Shown: in pieces, positions 25,701 through 33,278 of the stretch
Layout: each line of letters starts with the position of its first letter
Position numbering within the stretch: the stretch's first letter is position 1
IMG/VR virus record: IMGVR_UViG_3300009177_000011
Span: 1 to 56,243 of that record
Source of the DNA: a virus
Direction: 5' to 3' (one strand)
DNA length: 56,243 nucleotides
The notes under the pieces: generated by a model
Seen by the model: the letters and a program-made list of their open reading frames with translations, nothing else
Told to the model about the DNA's origin: nothing
Databases searched by the model: none
Translations under genes and position numbers: made by a program

Positions 25701-25819
25701 TACTTGTCGTAGTCCGACAGAGTGACGTTGTCCTCTACCGCAAAGTCGTCGGGTGCCGGAGGGGTGAACTTCGGCTGTGATTCATCAATCTCATCAACTG
25801 CTGGAGGTTGAAAAGCCAT
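19754..25819 (-). CDS. Giant polyvalent virion protein (2021 aa)
   Basis: The start at 25819 is two bases after the upstream stop; the longer frame to 25921 lacks support. Long Pro/Glu-rich linkers separate several domains. About residues 355-362 read FEHEDIHL, an HExxH zincin-like motif. The short motif MLR recurs near residues 489 (FMLRQ), 598 (GPAMLRK) and 1096 (GPAMLRR), possibly marking domain boundaries. The last ~700 residues, with amphipathic helices and hydrophobic patches (GIARGLASMFVLTQVLNLI), resemble internal virion or ejected proteins of podovirus-like phages. A role in DNA ejection or host entry is likely but inferred. Confidence 0.7.
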   Translation of the reverse strand: MAFQPPAVDEIDESQPKFTPPAPDDFAVEDNVTLSDYDKYRLALTKGAIPENYSELGIPASLNPDYDIVREAGPIPYVSKALNTIQENVVEPVAAKIFTNLKQATAGDVIPAPDQYGKGFAGYNGAPIEPNKPMLQLPKLTQQEMDAATPAERAVAGVGEGLAGVMEGFTTPGNVALLPFGETAPVKGYFGMQMAAGVPESIQALDRAKTPEEKARAWTALTANLGMGAMLAHSITEGKSSASKNAEATPVHGDVRSQPINVEAEVSPAEGGGRIFTPPSPEEAEVPLSKEHQGLLDPHMSEDRGVLASLEDGQVMKANHDTGQIEVDPQQFAKWVENDLKDLSPEEKQSAVKSAFEHEDIHLKTDPEDAAPFWNSLSSFEQFALKRQYLKGRDASQFSPAQLGFEAIRNRVERAMGMDRSDFVGMALHERWTAQALDYLSHIVGKIRGLRDSELSAHQKSILDKVRDNISAARDAVSSGVEVANQPFMLRQDENSAGEEKPKDDLESQLPPTAPGERVVLVRRPDGSIYRAAYSGKQYDVSAGGPALVEKYGGKLVDSIGTINAQGVWTHGLLPKGHKIIKGFSPYAAVERSSSEGPAMLRKKEKAGEQPEMFGAVTKRGVPGGEDVQPTSATEMGAVETLPELKISPRQVETEQRYQSLPVRAITPSEAKSATELADILTADARVEGSDKPVSVTRRLTAMVSKHDGTVHLVSTYAGDGKARMVDPALEGKTRPNRPLDELLPNYQPIASILLREPVQNFHQKFANLGDFYERFMDEVATGMREQGTGRFEGIPMSTSETKFQYPKERASHLPRPEESELKAFHDFFGDNIPSDRTMFERKLLKSGVTANRQMISGLEKLMNIEQRQNRGMTPDQALSNVLDRLYENINQSETRSDFVKRTLDQSRPTSVEGDPETQAAIKRSLAEFERQKRSGARDLSTLRSKAPTASPPPPPEVVARGEGFEVQRPRQAPQSEGVPVRSPEKLPGEGRYLTPRLNREHPAPLSPTIYRQLASRQVPEQKYSVTKTRSIQEAQPDFPQEFEDDPQIEMFKPREMEAEPPPEKEAGESLAAEKKVIAKGEGNKGQLDFWKNQGPAMLRRVEEVQEDTAKAIGVITAYAKRKASEQELAASRDAADNKFAIAGDQVDRAIRLASADKSMPNGNPEVLKAAPTVVQAGAYTVDYPVPEALKPDLMAKMEADPIWRNIQGLFSSADPIDKARGGQMLAKLKRETVLQMVDDGEIDWRTGTVKFNKKAFDNLDKFSNYLDQAEQKSQNILSSKGGGMDGMLERRAARARLGAVKKMRAQLEYARDHWNEPDLQDTAAKMVMELEQQHRQERDMGMRVKRTENYLPGRYDEEWFDGDRVHFLEGPKILGKNFRKPATFGNYYEAIAAGNYIPFNLDGAALVAHRVRQGMRQIEARLWEKGLTTLRDAHTGKPMVTNPVHRPDGSYGTPGPDYELVDFGNRYMAVHKGSVDIIKSLVGDSIIRSTPVTRRAMQFSQKLKHTILFLDTFHLGRLKAYDWSINGIGKGGYKGGLSILEYRPEDVTEAVRKGLVSQDDANWANEPITVQLPKGTTTITRRQVANLFIHRGLNVGRIADAIYKVEGMGIIGKYNRWLFDKMTRGLMLETAVKEFERLSKDNPKTDYRKLISDISRDTNNYMGSIGRQGWIKNQTFQDIFRMFGLAPQWVEGLIKKETALPGRLSGLSYVAGRRDVPLLGTAGRGIARGLASMFVLTQVLNLITRRQPTWKNEEEGHKWDAWIPDVTGKGEGFFLSPLSLFNEITHDIIRLAGNKPTVYDALHQIGENKLGPYGKAAMVLATGETPSHRKITSTAGLAKEVGKSLLPVPISLSKLAQAGAARVGLAEPPPPGSIQRQAMASVGIKTEPAPTASSEIYKKADRFVKANGLDRSAGWQQVQTDELGYTDLRHAAATGDKKSFDAALEKLRESRTDNEIYKAMKLWNGRAFTGSKAVEKFFLSDLSDHELDLYSRARLERQKTFSNFENMLLDDLEKSSSPTK

Positions 25820-25820
25820 G

Positions 25821-26723
25821 TCATTGGGACTGCACTTTTTCCCAACTCTTCTCGTCGTTGGGGTCGCCACCGAGATAGCGTAGTCCACCGCGGTAGACAA
25901 CCCCGATCTTGTAACCCCCAACCGCCTTGCGCTCTGGAGTCGCCTTGTCCACCGCGGTGGACGTTTTGGTGCCCGTCTTGGCTTCCTGGCGCTTGCGGAT
26001 CAATTCGTTCAGATCGTCGGTCTTTTCGGTAACGCTTTGGTAATGAGGCTTCTGGCCGGGAATCTGAATGACATTGCCGATGACTTTACCTTCCGCGTTT
26101 GATACGGGTAGGGCGGCCGGAACGTTGGTGACCGTCTGAGGAATCGTGGCATATTTTTCCCAGCGCTGGGGAGCCACCTGCACGAGTGACTCGCTGGCGG
26201 CACCTGGAATGGCAAAGGTGTTGCCCGGTTTGAAGTCCGGGGGCACCGTCGAAAGCCGCCCGATCTCAGTCCCGGTCATGTAAGGCGAGATGTACTTGAG
26301 AGCCGCCTGCATGGTAGTCAATCCCTCTCCACCCTGTTCTTTGGGCAGTGTTGCCTTCTGGAATTTCTGGGTGGCAAGGAAACGGTCAGCAGCTTCCTTC
26401 GTTGTGGCGTCAAACTTCTTGCTGGCGAGATCATTGTCCTGCTGGTCAAGAGCCAGCTGCTGTTGCTTGTAGGCCTGCTCTACCTGCATCTTCTGCTGTT
26501 CCAGCTGATGCTCGTAATTGAGTTGCTCTGCTTTTGCGGCATTCTCCGCCGCAATCTCTTGAGCGCGTTGCTGGGTCTCCACCGCGAACTGCTGGGCCTG
26601 CTGCGACAGCCGGGCCTTTTGCATGTCGTTCTCCATGCCAATGCGAGCCGCGTTCTGTGCCAACTCCCCGTAGCCTTGAGCGGCAGCGGGTGTCAACCAT
26701 GGGGGAATGGTATAATTTGGCAT
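25821..26723 (-). CDS. Virion-associated coiled-coil protein
   Basis: 300 residues. Residues 15-110 form a long Gln/Ala/Glu coiled coil. A middle domain contains YISPYMTGTEIGRLS, and the C-terminus carries GLRYLGGDPNDEKSWEKV, a short motif that I associate with phage internal virion proteins. Two palindrome copies lie 64 bp apart near the C-terminus, one read as STAVD and one as VVYRGG. It sits between two structural genes and is probably an internal or ejection protein. Confidence 0.65.
   Translation of the reverse strand: MPNYTIPPWLTPAAAQGYGELAQNAARIGMENDMQKARLSQQAQQFAVETQQRAQEIAAENAAKAEQLNYEHQLEQQKMQVEQAYKQQQLALDQQDNDLASKKFDATTKEAADRFLATQKFQKATLPKEQGGEGLTTMQAALKYISPYMTGTEIGRLSTVPPDFKPGNTFAIPGAASESLVQVAPQRWEKYATIPQTVTNVPAALPVSNAEGKVIGNVIQIPGQKPHYQSVTEKTDDLNELIRKRQEAKTGTKTSTAVDKATPERKAVGGYKIGVVYRGGLRYLGGDPNDEKSWEKVQSQ
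25882..25899. repeat. 18-bp palindrome copy 4
   Basis: AGTCCACCGCGGTAGACA, two mismatches from perfect. Read on the minus strand as Val-Tyr-Arg-Gly-Gly. Confidence 0.85.
25946..25963. repeat. 18-bp palindrome copy 5
   Basis: TGTCCACCGCGGTGGACG, one terminal mismatch. Read on the minus strand as STAVD, 64 bp from copy 4. Confidence 0.9.
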
Positions 26724-26726
26724 GGG

Positions 26727-27452
26727 TTAAATGCTGGCCGGTGTGTGCCATGTGTTGCCGGTTAAATACGATCCAGGACCTAGGGCGGCTGGCATTCCTG
26801 ACCCACGAGCCCACCACGGCAGATTGGATGAACCTGCGGGGGTGGCAACTTGCATTGCATTCTCCGCTGCTGCTTGGGGCTGCGGGGCTGAAGCGTAAAG
26901 ATTGGCGGCCATCTGGGCCTCCTGTTCCTGCTCGGGAGTGATGAACATCGAGGCTGGATTGAACAGTGGCGCGATCGGCGCGTCGGCAATAAGCTGATGC
27001 AGATTGGCCATGCCGGTCGCCTGCTGTCCGATGGACGTGAGTCCCAAGGCTCTCAGATAGGCGGCATTGCTGTTGGCGCTCTCTGGCACTCCACCTGCAA
27101 TGCCACGCTCCGCCGCGCCCTGCAACAGCTGGTTGATGACATCCTGAGGAACCTCTCCCGAGAGTTGCGCGGCTGCGTTTCCACTGGCCGTCTGGGTCAG
27201 GGCCTTGTAGTTCGGAATTGCCATACTGTATTGGCCAAGCAGCTGGTTCTCGTTGAACTCGTTGGTGTCGCCTGCGAGCGTTTGCAGCTGAGGTAGATTG
27301 GCGGCATTCCCGGCCACCGCCGCGCCCGCAGTCGCGGTTGGGTTCGGCACAGTCGGCACCCCACCGTACGCGGGACTGTAATAGTTCACTGGACCAGGGG
27401 GAAGAGTGGCACCTCCACCACCACTTCCTGAAATGCTCATTCCAAAGTTCAT
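26727..27452 (-). CDS. Structural protein, conserved phage family
   Basis: 241 residues. A Gly/Pro-rich N-terminus is followed by LLGQYSMAIPNYKALT, VPQDVINQLLQGAAERGI, NAAYLRALGLTS and PLFNPASMFITPEQ. I recognise these as a conserved virion-associated family of unknown exact role in podovirus-like phages. Its place between tail and internal proteins supports a virion function. Confidence 0.65.
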   Translation of the reverse strand: MNFGMSISGSGGGGATLPPGPVNYYSPAYGGVPTVPNPTATAGAAVAGNAANLPQLQTLAGDTNEFNENQLLGQYSMAIPNYKALTQTASGNAAAQLSGEVPQDVINQLLQGAAERGIAGGVPESANSNAAYLRALGLTSIGQQATGMANLHQLIADAPIAPLFNPASMFITPEQEQEAQMAANLYASAPQPQAAAENAMQVATPAGSSNLPWWARGSGMPAALGPGSYLTGNTWHTPASI

Positions 27453-27454
27453 AT

Positions 27455-28525
27455 CTAAATCATCGTACCGATGGCTTGACGTTCAAGTTTCGCTGATCCG
27501 AACACCTGCACTCGCACTCCCGGAGTATTCACTCCCAGATAATGACCCAGTTCGCCATTCAGCAGTCGAATGGCACGTTTATGATGGATCTCCACTTGAC
27601 GCTGAGACGACTCTGAATCCATCTCTGAGAATCGCACCGCAGCCGCTTCCTCAATGACTGCTTCGAGATTTTGGAACAGGAGCCAGTCCGTGTCGTTGAC
27701 CACTGGAATCAATTCCAGCTTGGCAATCGCGGTCACCTGTGGTGCCGGACAGCTCTGCACCGGCACCGGAATGTTTGGCTGCGGACAGCAGCTGCACGGA
27801 AGGCAATCGAAATAGTAACGGCGATAGCTGGTGGTTTGCTCTCCCGGCTCCAACGTGGACAGCAAAACCTGATCTCCCGTTGTCGGACTCATCTGGAAGA
27901 TTTGCACCGGACCAGCGGTTATGTCTTTCTGAACTCCAGTGATGCGAACGAATTGATTCTGGGTTGTGACAAACGGCGCAGTCAAAGTCACCCACTCACC
28001 CACAATGGTCGCGGACCCATCATTGGTGTAGACCGGCTGATTGTTCTGGTCGAAGCCTTGGATCAGCACGCGCTTTCCACCCTGCATGTCGGCGCTGTCG
28101 GTGCCAAACACGTTGATAAACTGAGGACCTCCATGAACATCGGTAAAGAGCGGCTCGTTGTTTCGCGTGTAAGCGGCCTGCACTTTCTGGCCGGCACAGT
28201 TCAGGCGGTGGCGCTGCATCCGGCCATTTCCGAACTGCATGTATTCATAGAACTGGTTGTACACCGGCACGGGCCGGTCGCAAATCGTGATGGCCTCAAT
28301 GCGGGCAATCTCTCGCGGAAGCGTGATGTAAGGAGCAGCCCGTGAAACATTCAACCTCACCTCTGCCCACGTACCAAACCAACTCTCATCCCGCGCTTCA
28401 ATGGCATACAGCAAACGCTGCTGGGCGGTGTTGACGTAGCGAGCGAGTTCGGGGATGTCAGCCTGGCACTTGCCGACCACGGTGGGGAGTCGGCTGAGGC
28501 GGCAGTCATAGAGGCGAAGTCGCAT
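27455..28525 (-). CDS. Tail tubular/adaptor-like protein
   Basis: 356 residues. The N-terminal half is helical, with an N-terminal stretch similar in layout to podovirus head-tail adaptors (gp11-like). It is followed by strands and a cysteine-rich loop (CLPCSCCPQP, near residue 242). The last third is helical again. It precedes the fibre-like gene in transcription order reversed and lies among tail genes. Assignment rests on position and size. Confidence 0.5.
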   Translation of the reverse strand: MRLRLYDCRLSRLPTVVGKCQADIPELARYVNTAQQRLLYAIEARDESWFGTWAEVRLNVSRAAPYITLPREIARIEAITICDRPVPVYNQFYEYMQFGNGRMQRHRLNCAGQKVQAAYTRNNEPLFTDVHGGPQFINVFGTDSADMQGGKRVLIQGFDQNNQPVYTNDGSATIVGEWVTLTAPFVTTQNQFVRITGVQKDITAGPVQIFQMSPTTGDQVLLSTLEPGEQTTSYRRYYFDCLPCSCCPQPNIPVPVQSCPAPQVTAIAKLELIPVVNDTDWLLFQNLEAVIEEAAAVRFSEMDSESSQRQVEIHHKRAIRLLNGELGHYLGVNTPGVRVQVFGSAKLERQAIGTMI

Positions 28526-28566
28526 GGGTGCCTTTTACTCCTCCCCCGCGATATTTGCAAAGGTTT

Positions 28567-30459
28567 TCATTGATACACGTTCATGGGATTATCGACATTG
28601 TTGGCACTGAGCAGGTAAACCTGACCGGAGGAGTAGTCCTCTGCCAATCCTGACACGAACACAAAGCCAGGTGACTGAGGGGCTGCAAACTCGCACACGA
28701 TGGATTCCGTTACCGGGTCGAACACCACTACATCCTGCTGGTCATCCATGGCTATGACGAGCCCGGTGACGGGGTTGTACTGCCAGAATCCCAGCAACCC
28801 ATTGGCAGCCGACGTAGTGATGGTCATGTCCACTGTCAAAGTCAATAAGTCCACCTGCACAAACGAAACCGGGGTGGCAAAGGTGTTGATGGGCACAAAC
28901 ACCTTTCCGGTGTTGGGAGCATAAGCCATCTCACCGTTGGTGATAGATCCGAGATTCAACGTGTTTTCCAGAGTCATGGCGGGCAGCAACCATGTCTGCA
29001 TTCGGAAACTGTCGGCCTTGATGACGATCCGGTTGGGAGTATAAAGCAACCGGTAATTGGACGTGGAACCGATCGAACCAAGTTGAGTCGACGTGTTGGT
29101 ATTCGGGTCCACCGAGAAGAACATTCTGGTTGGTCCGCTGGAATCACGCGAGATGCCGTAAACAAGGTCCTGCTCCGGGCTGTAAACGAGATTTCTTTGT
29201 GATCCCGCGAACATAGTGCCGGGCATTGCCACGCTGGTGATGAAGTTTCCATCCCTGTCGTAGACGTCGACGCCATTAAAAGAAGGGAAGAAAAATCTCT
29301 GCACCGAGGTGGCATAGCACCCCAGCTCGCCTTCCAGTCCGAAGTTTGTTCCATTCCAGGCGGTGCTGGCCAATACTGTATTGGTGGAGGTGTCTATGAA
29401 TGTAAGCAGTCCGTCATTGGAGCGGCTCACCACGATTCTGCGATCGGCGGCACTATGTGTGCCAGTCACGTTCGGGTCTGGTGACCCAGGGGTGGAGAAA
29501 TCATTCTGGAACACGATGCAGGCCGGCCCCACCGAGCCTGCCACATGCAAGGAAAAATCCTTGGTGCAGGTCTGTCCATCCGCCGTGGCGCCAATCGTGA
29601 AGCTGCTGTCACCGTTGGTGGTGGGATCTCCTGAAATAATACCCGTGTTGGCATCCAACGATAATCCGTCCGGCAGAGAGCCTGACACTACTGACCAAAC
29701 AGGAGCGGACTGGGTGACTGCTTGCAACTGAACTGAGTAAGGGACTCCAATGTCACCATCCGTCAAAACCGAGCCTGTAACAATTCCGGTTACACTTACC
29801 GAATAATTCTTACTGGTGACCACCCCTGCAGTGCTCACAGCGGTCAGCGCGAACAACGCAGTCCCAAAAGAGCTGGGCGTTCCTTGAATCACTACCCGAT
29901 CTGATTCAATCGACATGGTCAACCCTTCCGGCAGGTCACCTTGCGCCAGGGCAATCGTTGCGGGAGCATCCGTGGTCACCAAGCTGATGATGCCGAAGTA
30001 AAATTCGTTGATGCATACCGACACCGGTGCCAATGAGCCCAAACAAATGGAATGGCCGCGCAGCGCGGCGGTGGCGGCGGCGAAAGCTTTACGGTCCGCG
30101 AGCACCTGGTTCTCGGCACTGAACACGCCAGCAGGGACCGTGAACGAATAAGGGTTGCCATCCGAGCAGAGTCCCGAGGCGGACTGTGCGGAGTTGTACA
30201 CAGGAGTAGCGCACGGGTTGGAGCAGTTGACCGCCTGATTGGTGGCAAGTCGATCCGCCTCAGCCTGAGAAACCTGTGACTCGGCGATAGCCTCACACGG
30301 AGTTGAGGTGAAGGGCGTACCCAAGGCCGGAGGCGTGTTGTTCCAGGCGATGGCAATGAAGGTGGTGGAGTCCTCAGCCTCGGACGAGAAAGTTGTTGCG
30401 GGATTCGGATTCGTCTCGCAAGTGCTGGGTGGATTGGAACAGGGGAATGGCGCGTCCAT
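28567..30459 (-). CDS. Fibre/adhesin-like protein with Ig-like domains and beta-propeller
   Basis: 630 residues. AAAGG precedes the ATG at 30459, one base after the upstream stop. A Cys/Pro/Thr-rich N-terminus leads to two putative Ig-like (He_PIG) repeats, seen as LPEGLTMSI...GTPSSFG and LPDGLSLD...GDPTTNGD. The rest shows repeated strands such as RRIVVSRSNDGLLTFIDTST and LVYGISRDSS, like a beta-propeller. A host-binding tail fibre or decoration is likely. Confidence 0.65.
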   Translation of the reverse strand: MDAPFPCSNPPSTCETNPNPATTFSSEAEDSTTFIAIAWNNTPPALGTPFTSTPCEAIAESQVSQAEADRLATNQAVNCSNPCATPVYNSAQSASGLCSDGNPYSFTVPAGVFSAENQVLADRKAFAAATAALRGHSICLGSLAPVSVCINEFYFGIISLVTTDAPATIALAQGDLPEGLTMSIESDRVVIQGTPSSFGTALFALTAVSTAGVVTSKNYSVSVTGIVTGSVLTDGDIGVPYSVQLQAVTQSAPVWSVVSGSLPDGLSLDANTGIISGDPTTNGDSSFTIGATADGQTCTKDFSLHVAGSVGPACIVFQNDFSTPGSPDPNVTGTHSAADRRIVVSRSNDGLLTFIDTSTNTVLASTAWNGTNFGLEGELGCYATSVQRFFFPSFNGVDVYDRDGNFITSVAMPGTMFAGSQRNLVYSPEQDLVYGISRDSSGPTRMFFSVDPNTNTSTQLGSIGSTSNYRLLYTPNRIVIKADSFRMQTWLLPAMTLENTLNLGSITNGEMAYAPNTGKVFVPINTFATPVSFVQVDLLTLTVDMTITTSAANGLLGFWQYNPVTGLVIAMDDQQDVVVFDPVTESIVCEFAAPQSPGFVFVSGLAEDYSSGQVYLLSANNVDNPMNVYQ

Positions 30460-30460
30460 A

Positions 30461-33193
30461 TCAACAAACCTTTCCGTCGTAGAGCCTGCGTTCCTTGGGG
30501 GCGGCGTGCAACAGAAATCCACGCACCCGGCAGAAACCCTTCACGGTCAACCGAGGTTGAAACTGGTAGGCGATGTAGGAGGGCCGGCCACTGGCGCTCG
30601 AACAGTTCTGGGGAGGGGTGGGCAGTGTCATGGTCTGCCGATAACTCTCTCCATAAGGAATCAAAGGATAACACTGCACCTGCTGGAGGTTGGTGCAGGG
30701 ATTCACGCCCGTACTTTCGCAGCTGTTGCGAGGAGAGCACACCTTCCATTCGTGCCACTTTTGCCAGCACGATTCTCCATCCGGCCGGTAATCCAGGGTA
30801 AACACCACCTCACCGTAGAGTCGATCGATCCACAATTCGGCGCTCAGCAGCTGCTTCATGGAGAATTCATTCCCCCACGTAAATGCCGGGAGTTCCGCCT
30901 GCATCTGAATGCGGGTGTTGAGATTGTCAAAGCGGTCATCAGCAGTCAGCTCCCACAACTGCAATGAGAAGTCGACACGCGAAACCACCACGGCAAACGC
31001 TCTCTCTTTGCCGGAGAAGATGCCGGTGAACGTCTGAAGGATATCGAGGCCTTCATGCATTCCTTCCCAGATGGGTGGTGACTGACTGCCAAAGCTGCTG
31101 ATGGGCTCAAGGTCCATGGCCGACATGGCCTGATGAACCACCCCTTGAGGCGTCAGTACTGGCAATGCGCTTTGCAGCATCCGGTTATTGAAATAGATGC
31201 CGCAGCCCCAGTTAAGCAACGTTTTGTCGTTGAACTGGAGCAACCGATTGATGTTGGAACTGATCGGCAGGTTTCCCCACTGACCGAAATAGCGCACCGC
31301 CGTCAGCAGTGTGCGAATGTTGCCCAATGGGTCTTGATAAAATAAGTCGCCATTTACCTGCACCACCGACCTGTCCGACAGGGTGCCCATCGCCAGCTGC
31401 ACCGGCACAATCTTGGGTTGGTTGGCGGAATTGGCAGCAATCCAGTCAGTGCGCGTCACTGGCACTGTGAGCCCATGGGCGCCACGAGCTGTGAAAGCAA
31501 AAAGAACACCCTGACCCAGCGCGGCATCCTGATTGGCGTTGTGCTTCAGCGCGGTGATGTCGCCTTCGTTGGCTGGCGTGGAGAAGTTGTCTCCTCCCAG
31601 AACAAGCGGGTTTTCCGTCACGTTCAGAATGGCATCCCGGTAGTTGTAGTTGGCGGTGCCGGATGCTCCCCCGGTGATGTCTCCAGCACCAAAACTTACC
31701 CCTTGAGCGTACCACAGCCGGCCCATGTAGAAATCCATCGGTCCAGCGGGAGGCAACTCGTTTACTCCGGGAGTTCCAGGTGCCGCGGCTGAGTCGGTGA
31801 TGCCGATGGATTGCCGCAGGGTGGTGCCGTCCCAAAAAAGTGGCAGCGTAGTGTAATCACCTGCCTGAATGACGCAGAACTCATTACCTTGGACGAAAAA
31901 CGGCTTGTTCAACCCGTCGCCGAAATTGAACGTGGTGGTGCGGCGAATATTGGTGATCTGCGCGGTACCGTAAAGAATGTTCAGCAGCTGGCCCACTGTG
32001 GGTATACCGCCCGGAAAGAATCCCGGAGGCACGGTCGCGGGCTGAGTCAAAGGCACGACAGCATTGCCGAAAGAACCGACCGTGAATGATCCGATAACCC
32101 ACGCTGGTACCGGAGTGCAATCCAGACTCAGCAGACTCGTGGCGTTGATGGTGACGCCACTGAGCGTCTGAAGGTCCACCACCGGCTTGCCGCAAATGCT
32201 GGTGACATTCGTTCCGTCAGGGTTCTTAAGAACTGTCGATTGACAGCTCATATTGTTGGTCAAAACATTCGTTCCCGAGTTGAAGGTGATGACCTGACCC
32301 ACCGAATTTACATAGATGGGATACGATTTGGTCGCATCCTGAATGATGTAACTGCCGGGCTGCAATTTGAAGTCGGCCGGAGTAGTGAAGAAAGTGTTTA
32401 CCGATCCTCCGATAATTGGATTAGTGAATGGCTGCATGCCCCATGTGCTGAGGTTGGAGAGCTGGCCAGAGGCAGGAACGCCATGCGGATCTCCAAACAC
32501 CGCCCCGTTGATAACGCCTCCGCCTGGAATGTAATTCGACTGGTCCGCCTTCAGTGTGACATCTGCCCGCCAGCGATTGAATGTACTGTCGAAGCTGATG
32601 GCGAGGGCGGTGATCGTGAAGCTGCCGTAGAACAGAATGATGTCTCCTACGTTCCCGATGGGCTCCACAGAGCTGGTAAACGTAATGTTGCTGCCGACGG
32701 GGGGTGCATTAAAAAACGATGGCAATCCGTAAAGAGACTGGATGTCCGGGGCTACGTGGATGGAGCCCAGTCCGGTCGGCAGCGAAAGATTTTTAAGCGA
32801 GATACTGGCGCGATTGTTCACGTTCTGCACATAAGCCGTGGAGAACAGATCCTGAACAAACTGGTCGTCTGCCCCGGTCTTATACAGTCGCCCGCCAATC
32901 AACATCAGAAAATAAGGGTCGCTCCCATCGATGGGCTGGTACAGGAATCCACCTTGATACGTTCCGGAACCAGTGCCTACTTTCTTCAGCTGCCTCCAGC
33001 CGCCCCGGGGAGTCATGCCGCCATCCCTCACCGTTCCGTTGGTCAGCCACGACAGCTCATTCCGAGCGAGTCCGTTGGGGTTTTGCTGTGACTGGATGGT
33101 GGTCACCTTCAGGGAATTGACCCCGGCGGAGAAGTCCACGGACCCATCCACGTTCGACACATCGGAATTTGGGCTTTGACCGGCGTCTGCCAT
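30461..33193 (-). CDS. Tail protein (tubular tail B-like), 910 aa
   Basis: The N-terminus (VDFSAGVNSLKVTTIQSQQN, then LARNELSWLTNGTVRDG and TPRGGWRQL) is typical of large podovirus nozzle-type proteins whose long beta-rich body forms the tail tube tip. Repeated strands and few helices follow. It begins a leftward transcription unit that diverges from the terminase gene. No enzymatic motif seen. Confidence 0.6.
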   Translation of the reverse strand: MADAGQSPNSDVSNVDGSVDFSAGVNSLKVTTIQSQQNPNGLARNELSWLTNGTVRDGGMTPRGGWRQLKKVGTGSGTYQGGFLYQPIDGSDPYFLMLIGGRLYKTGADDQFVQDLFSTAYVQNVNNRASISLKNLSLPTGLGSIHVAPDIQSLYGLPSFFNAPPVGSNITFTSSVEPIGNVGDIILFYGSFTITALAISFDSTFNRWRADVTLKADQSNYIPGGGVINGAVFGDPHGVPASGQLSNLSTWGMQPFTNPIIGGSVNTFFTTPADFKLQPGSYIIQDATKSYPIYVNSVGQVITFNSGTNVLTNNMSCQSTVLKNPDGTNVTSICGKPVVDLQTLSGVTINATSLLSLDCTPVPAWVIGSFTVGSFGNAVVPLTQPATVPPGFFPGGIPTVGQLLNILYGTAQITNIRRTTTFNFGDGLNKPFFVQGNEFCVIQAGDYTTLPLFWDGTTLRQSIGITDSAAAPGTPGVNELPPAGPMDFYMGRLWYAQGVSFGAGDITGGASGTANYNYRDAILNVTENPLVLGGDNFSTPANEGDITALKHNANQDAALGQGVLFAFTARGAHGLTVPVTRTDWIAANSANQPKIVPVQLAMGTLSDRSVVQVNGDLFYQDPLGNIRTLLTAVRYFGQWGNLPISSNINRLLQFNDKTLLNWGCGIYFNNRMLQSALPVLTPQGVVHQAMSAMDLEPISSFGSQSPPIWEGMHEGLDILQTFTGIFSGKERAFAVVVSRVDFSLQLWELTADDRFDNLNTRIQMQAELPAFTWGNEFSMKQLLSAELWIDRLYGEVVFTLDYRPDGESCWQKWHEWKVCSPRNSCESTGVNPCTNLQQVQCYPLIPYGESYRQTMTLPTPPQNCSSASGRPSYIAYQFQPRLTVKGFCRVRGFLLHAAPKERRLYDGKVC

Positions 33194-33278
33194 ACTGCTT
33201 GACCCTAGCGTGGACAGTGATTAACTCAAGAGAAAACCATACTGTCACTGAGGCCTCCAGATACAGTTTGACAACATA
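33194..33278. promoter_or_regulatory. Divergent intergenic region
   Basis: 85 bases between the leftward tail operon and the rightward terminase gene. It has a CAGTGA/TCACTG inverted pair (about 33217 and 33244) and TTGACA about 20 bases before the terminase ATG. No Shine-Dalgarno sequence is visible for the terminase. Promoters for both directions must lie here or nearby. Confidence 0.3.
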
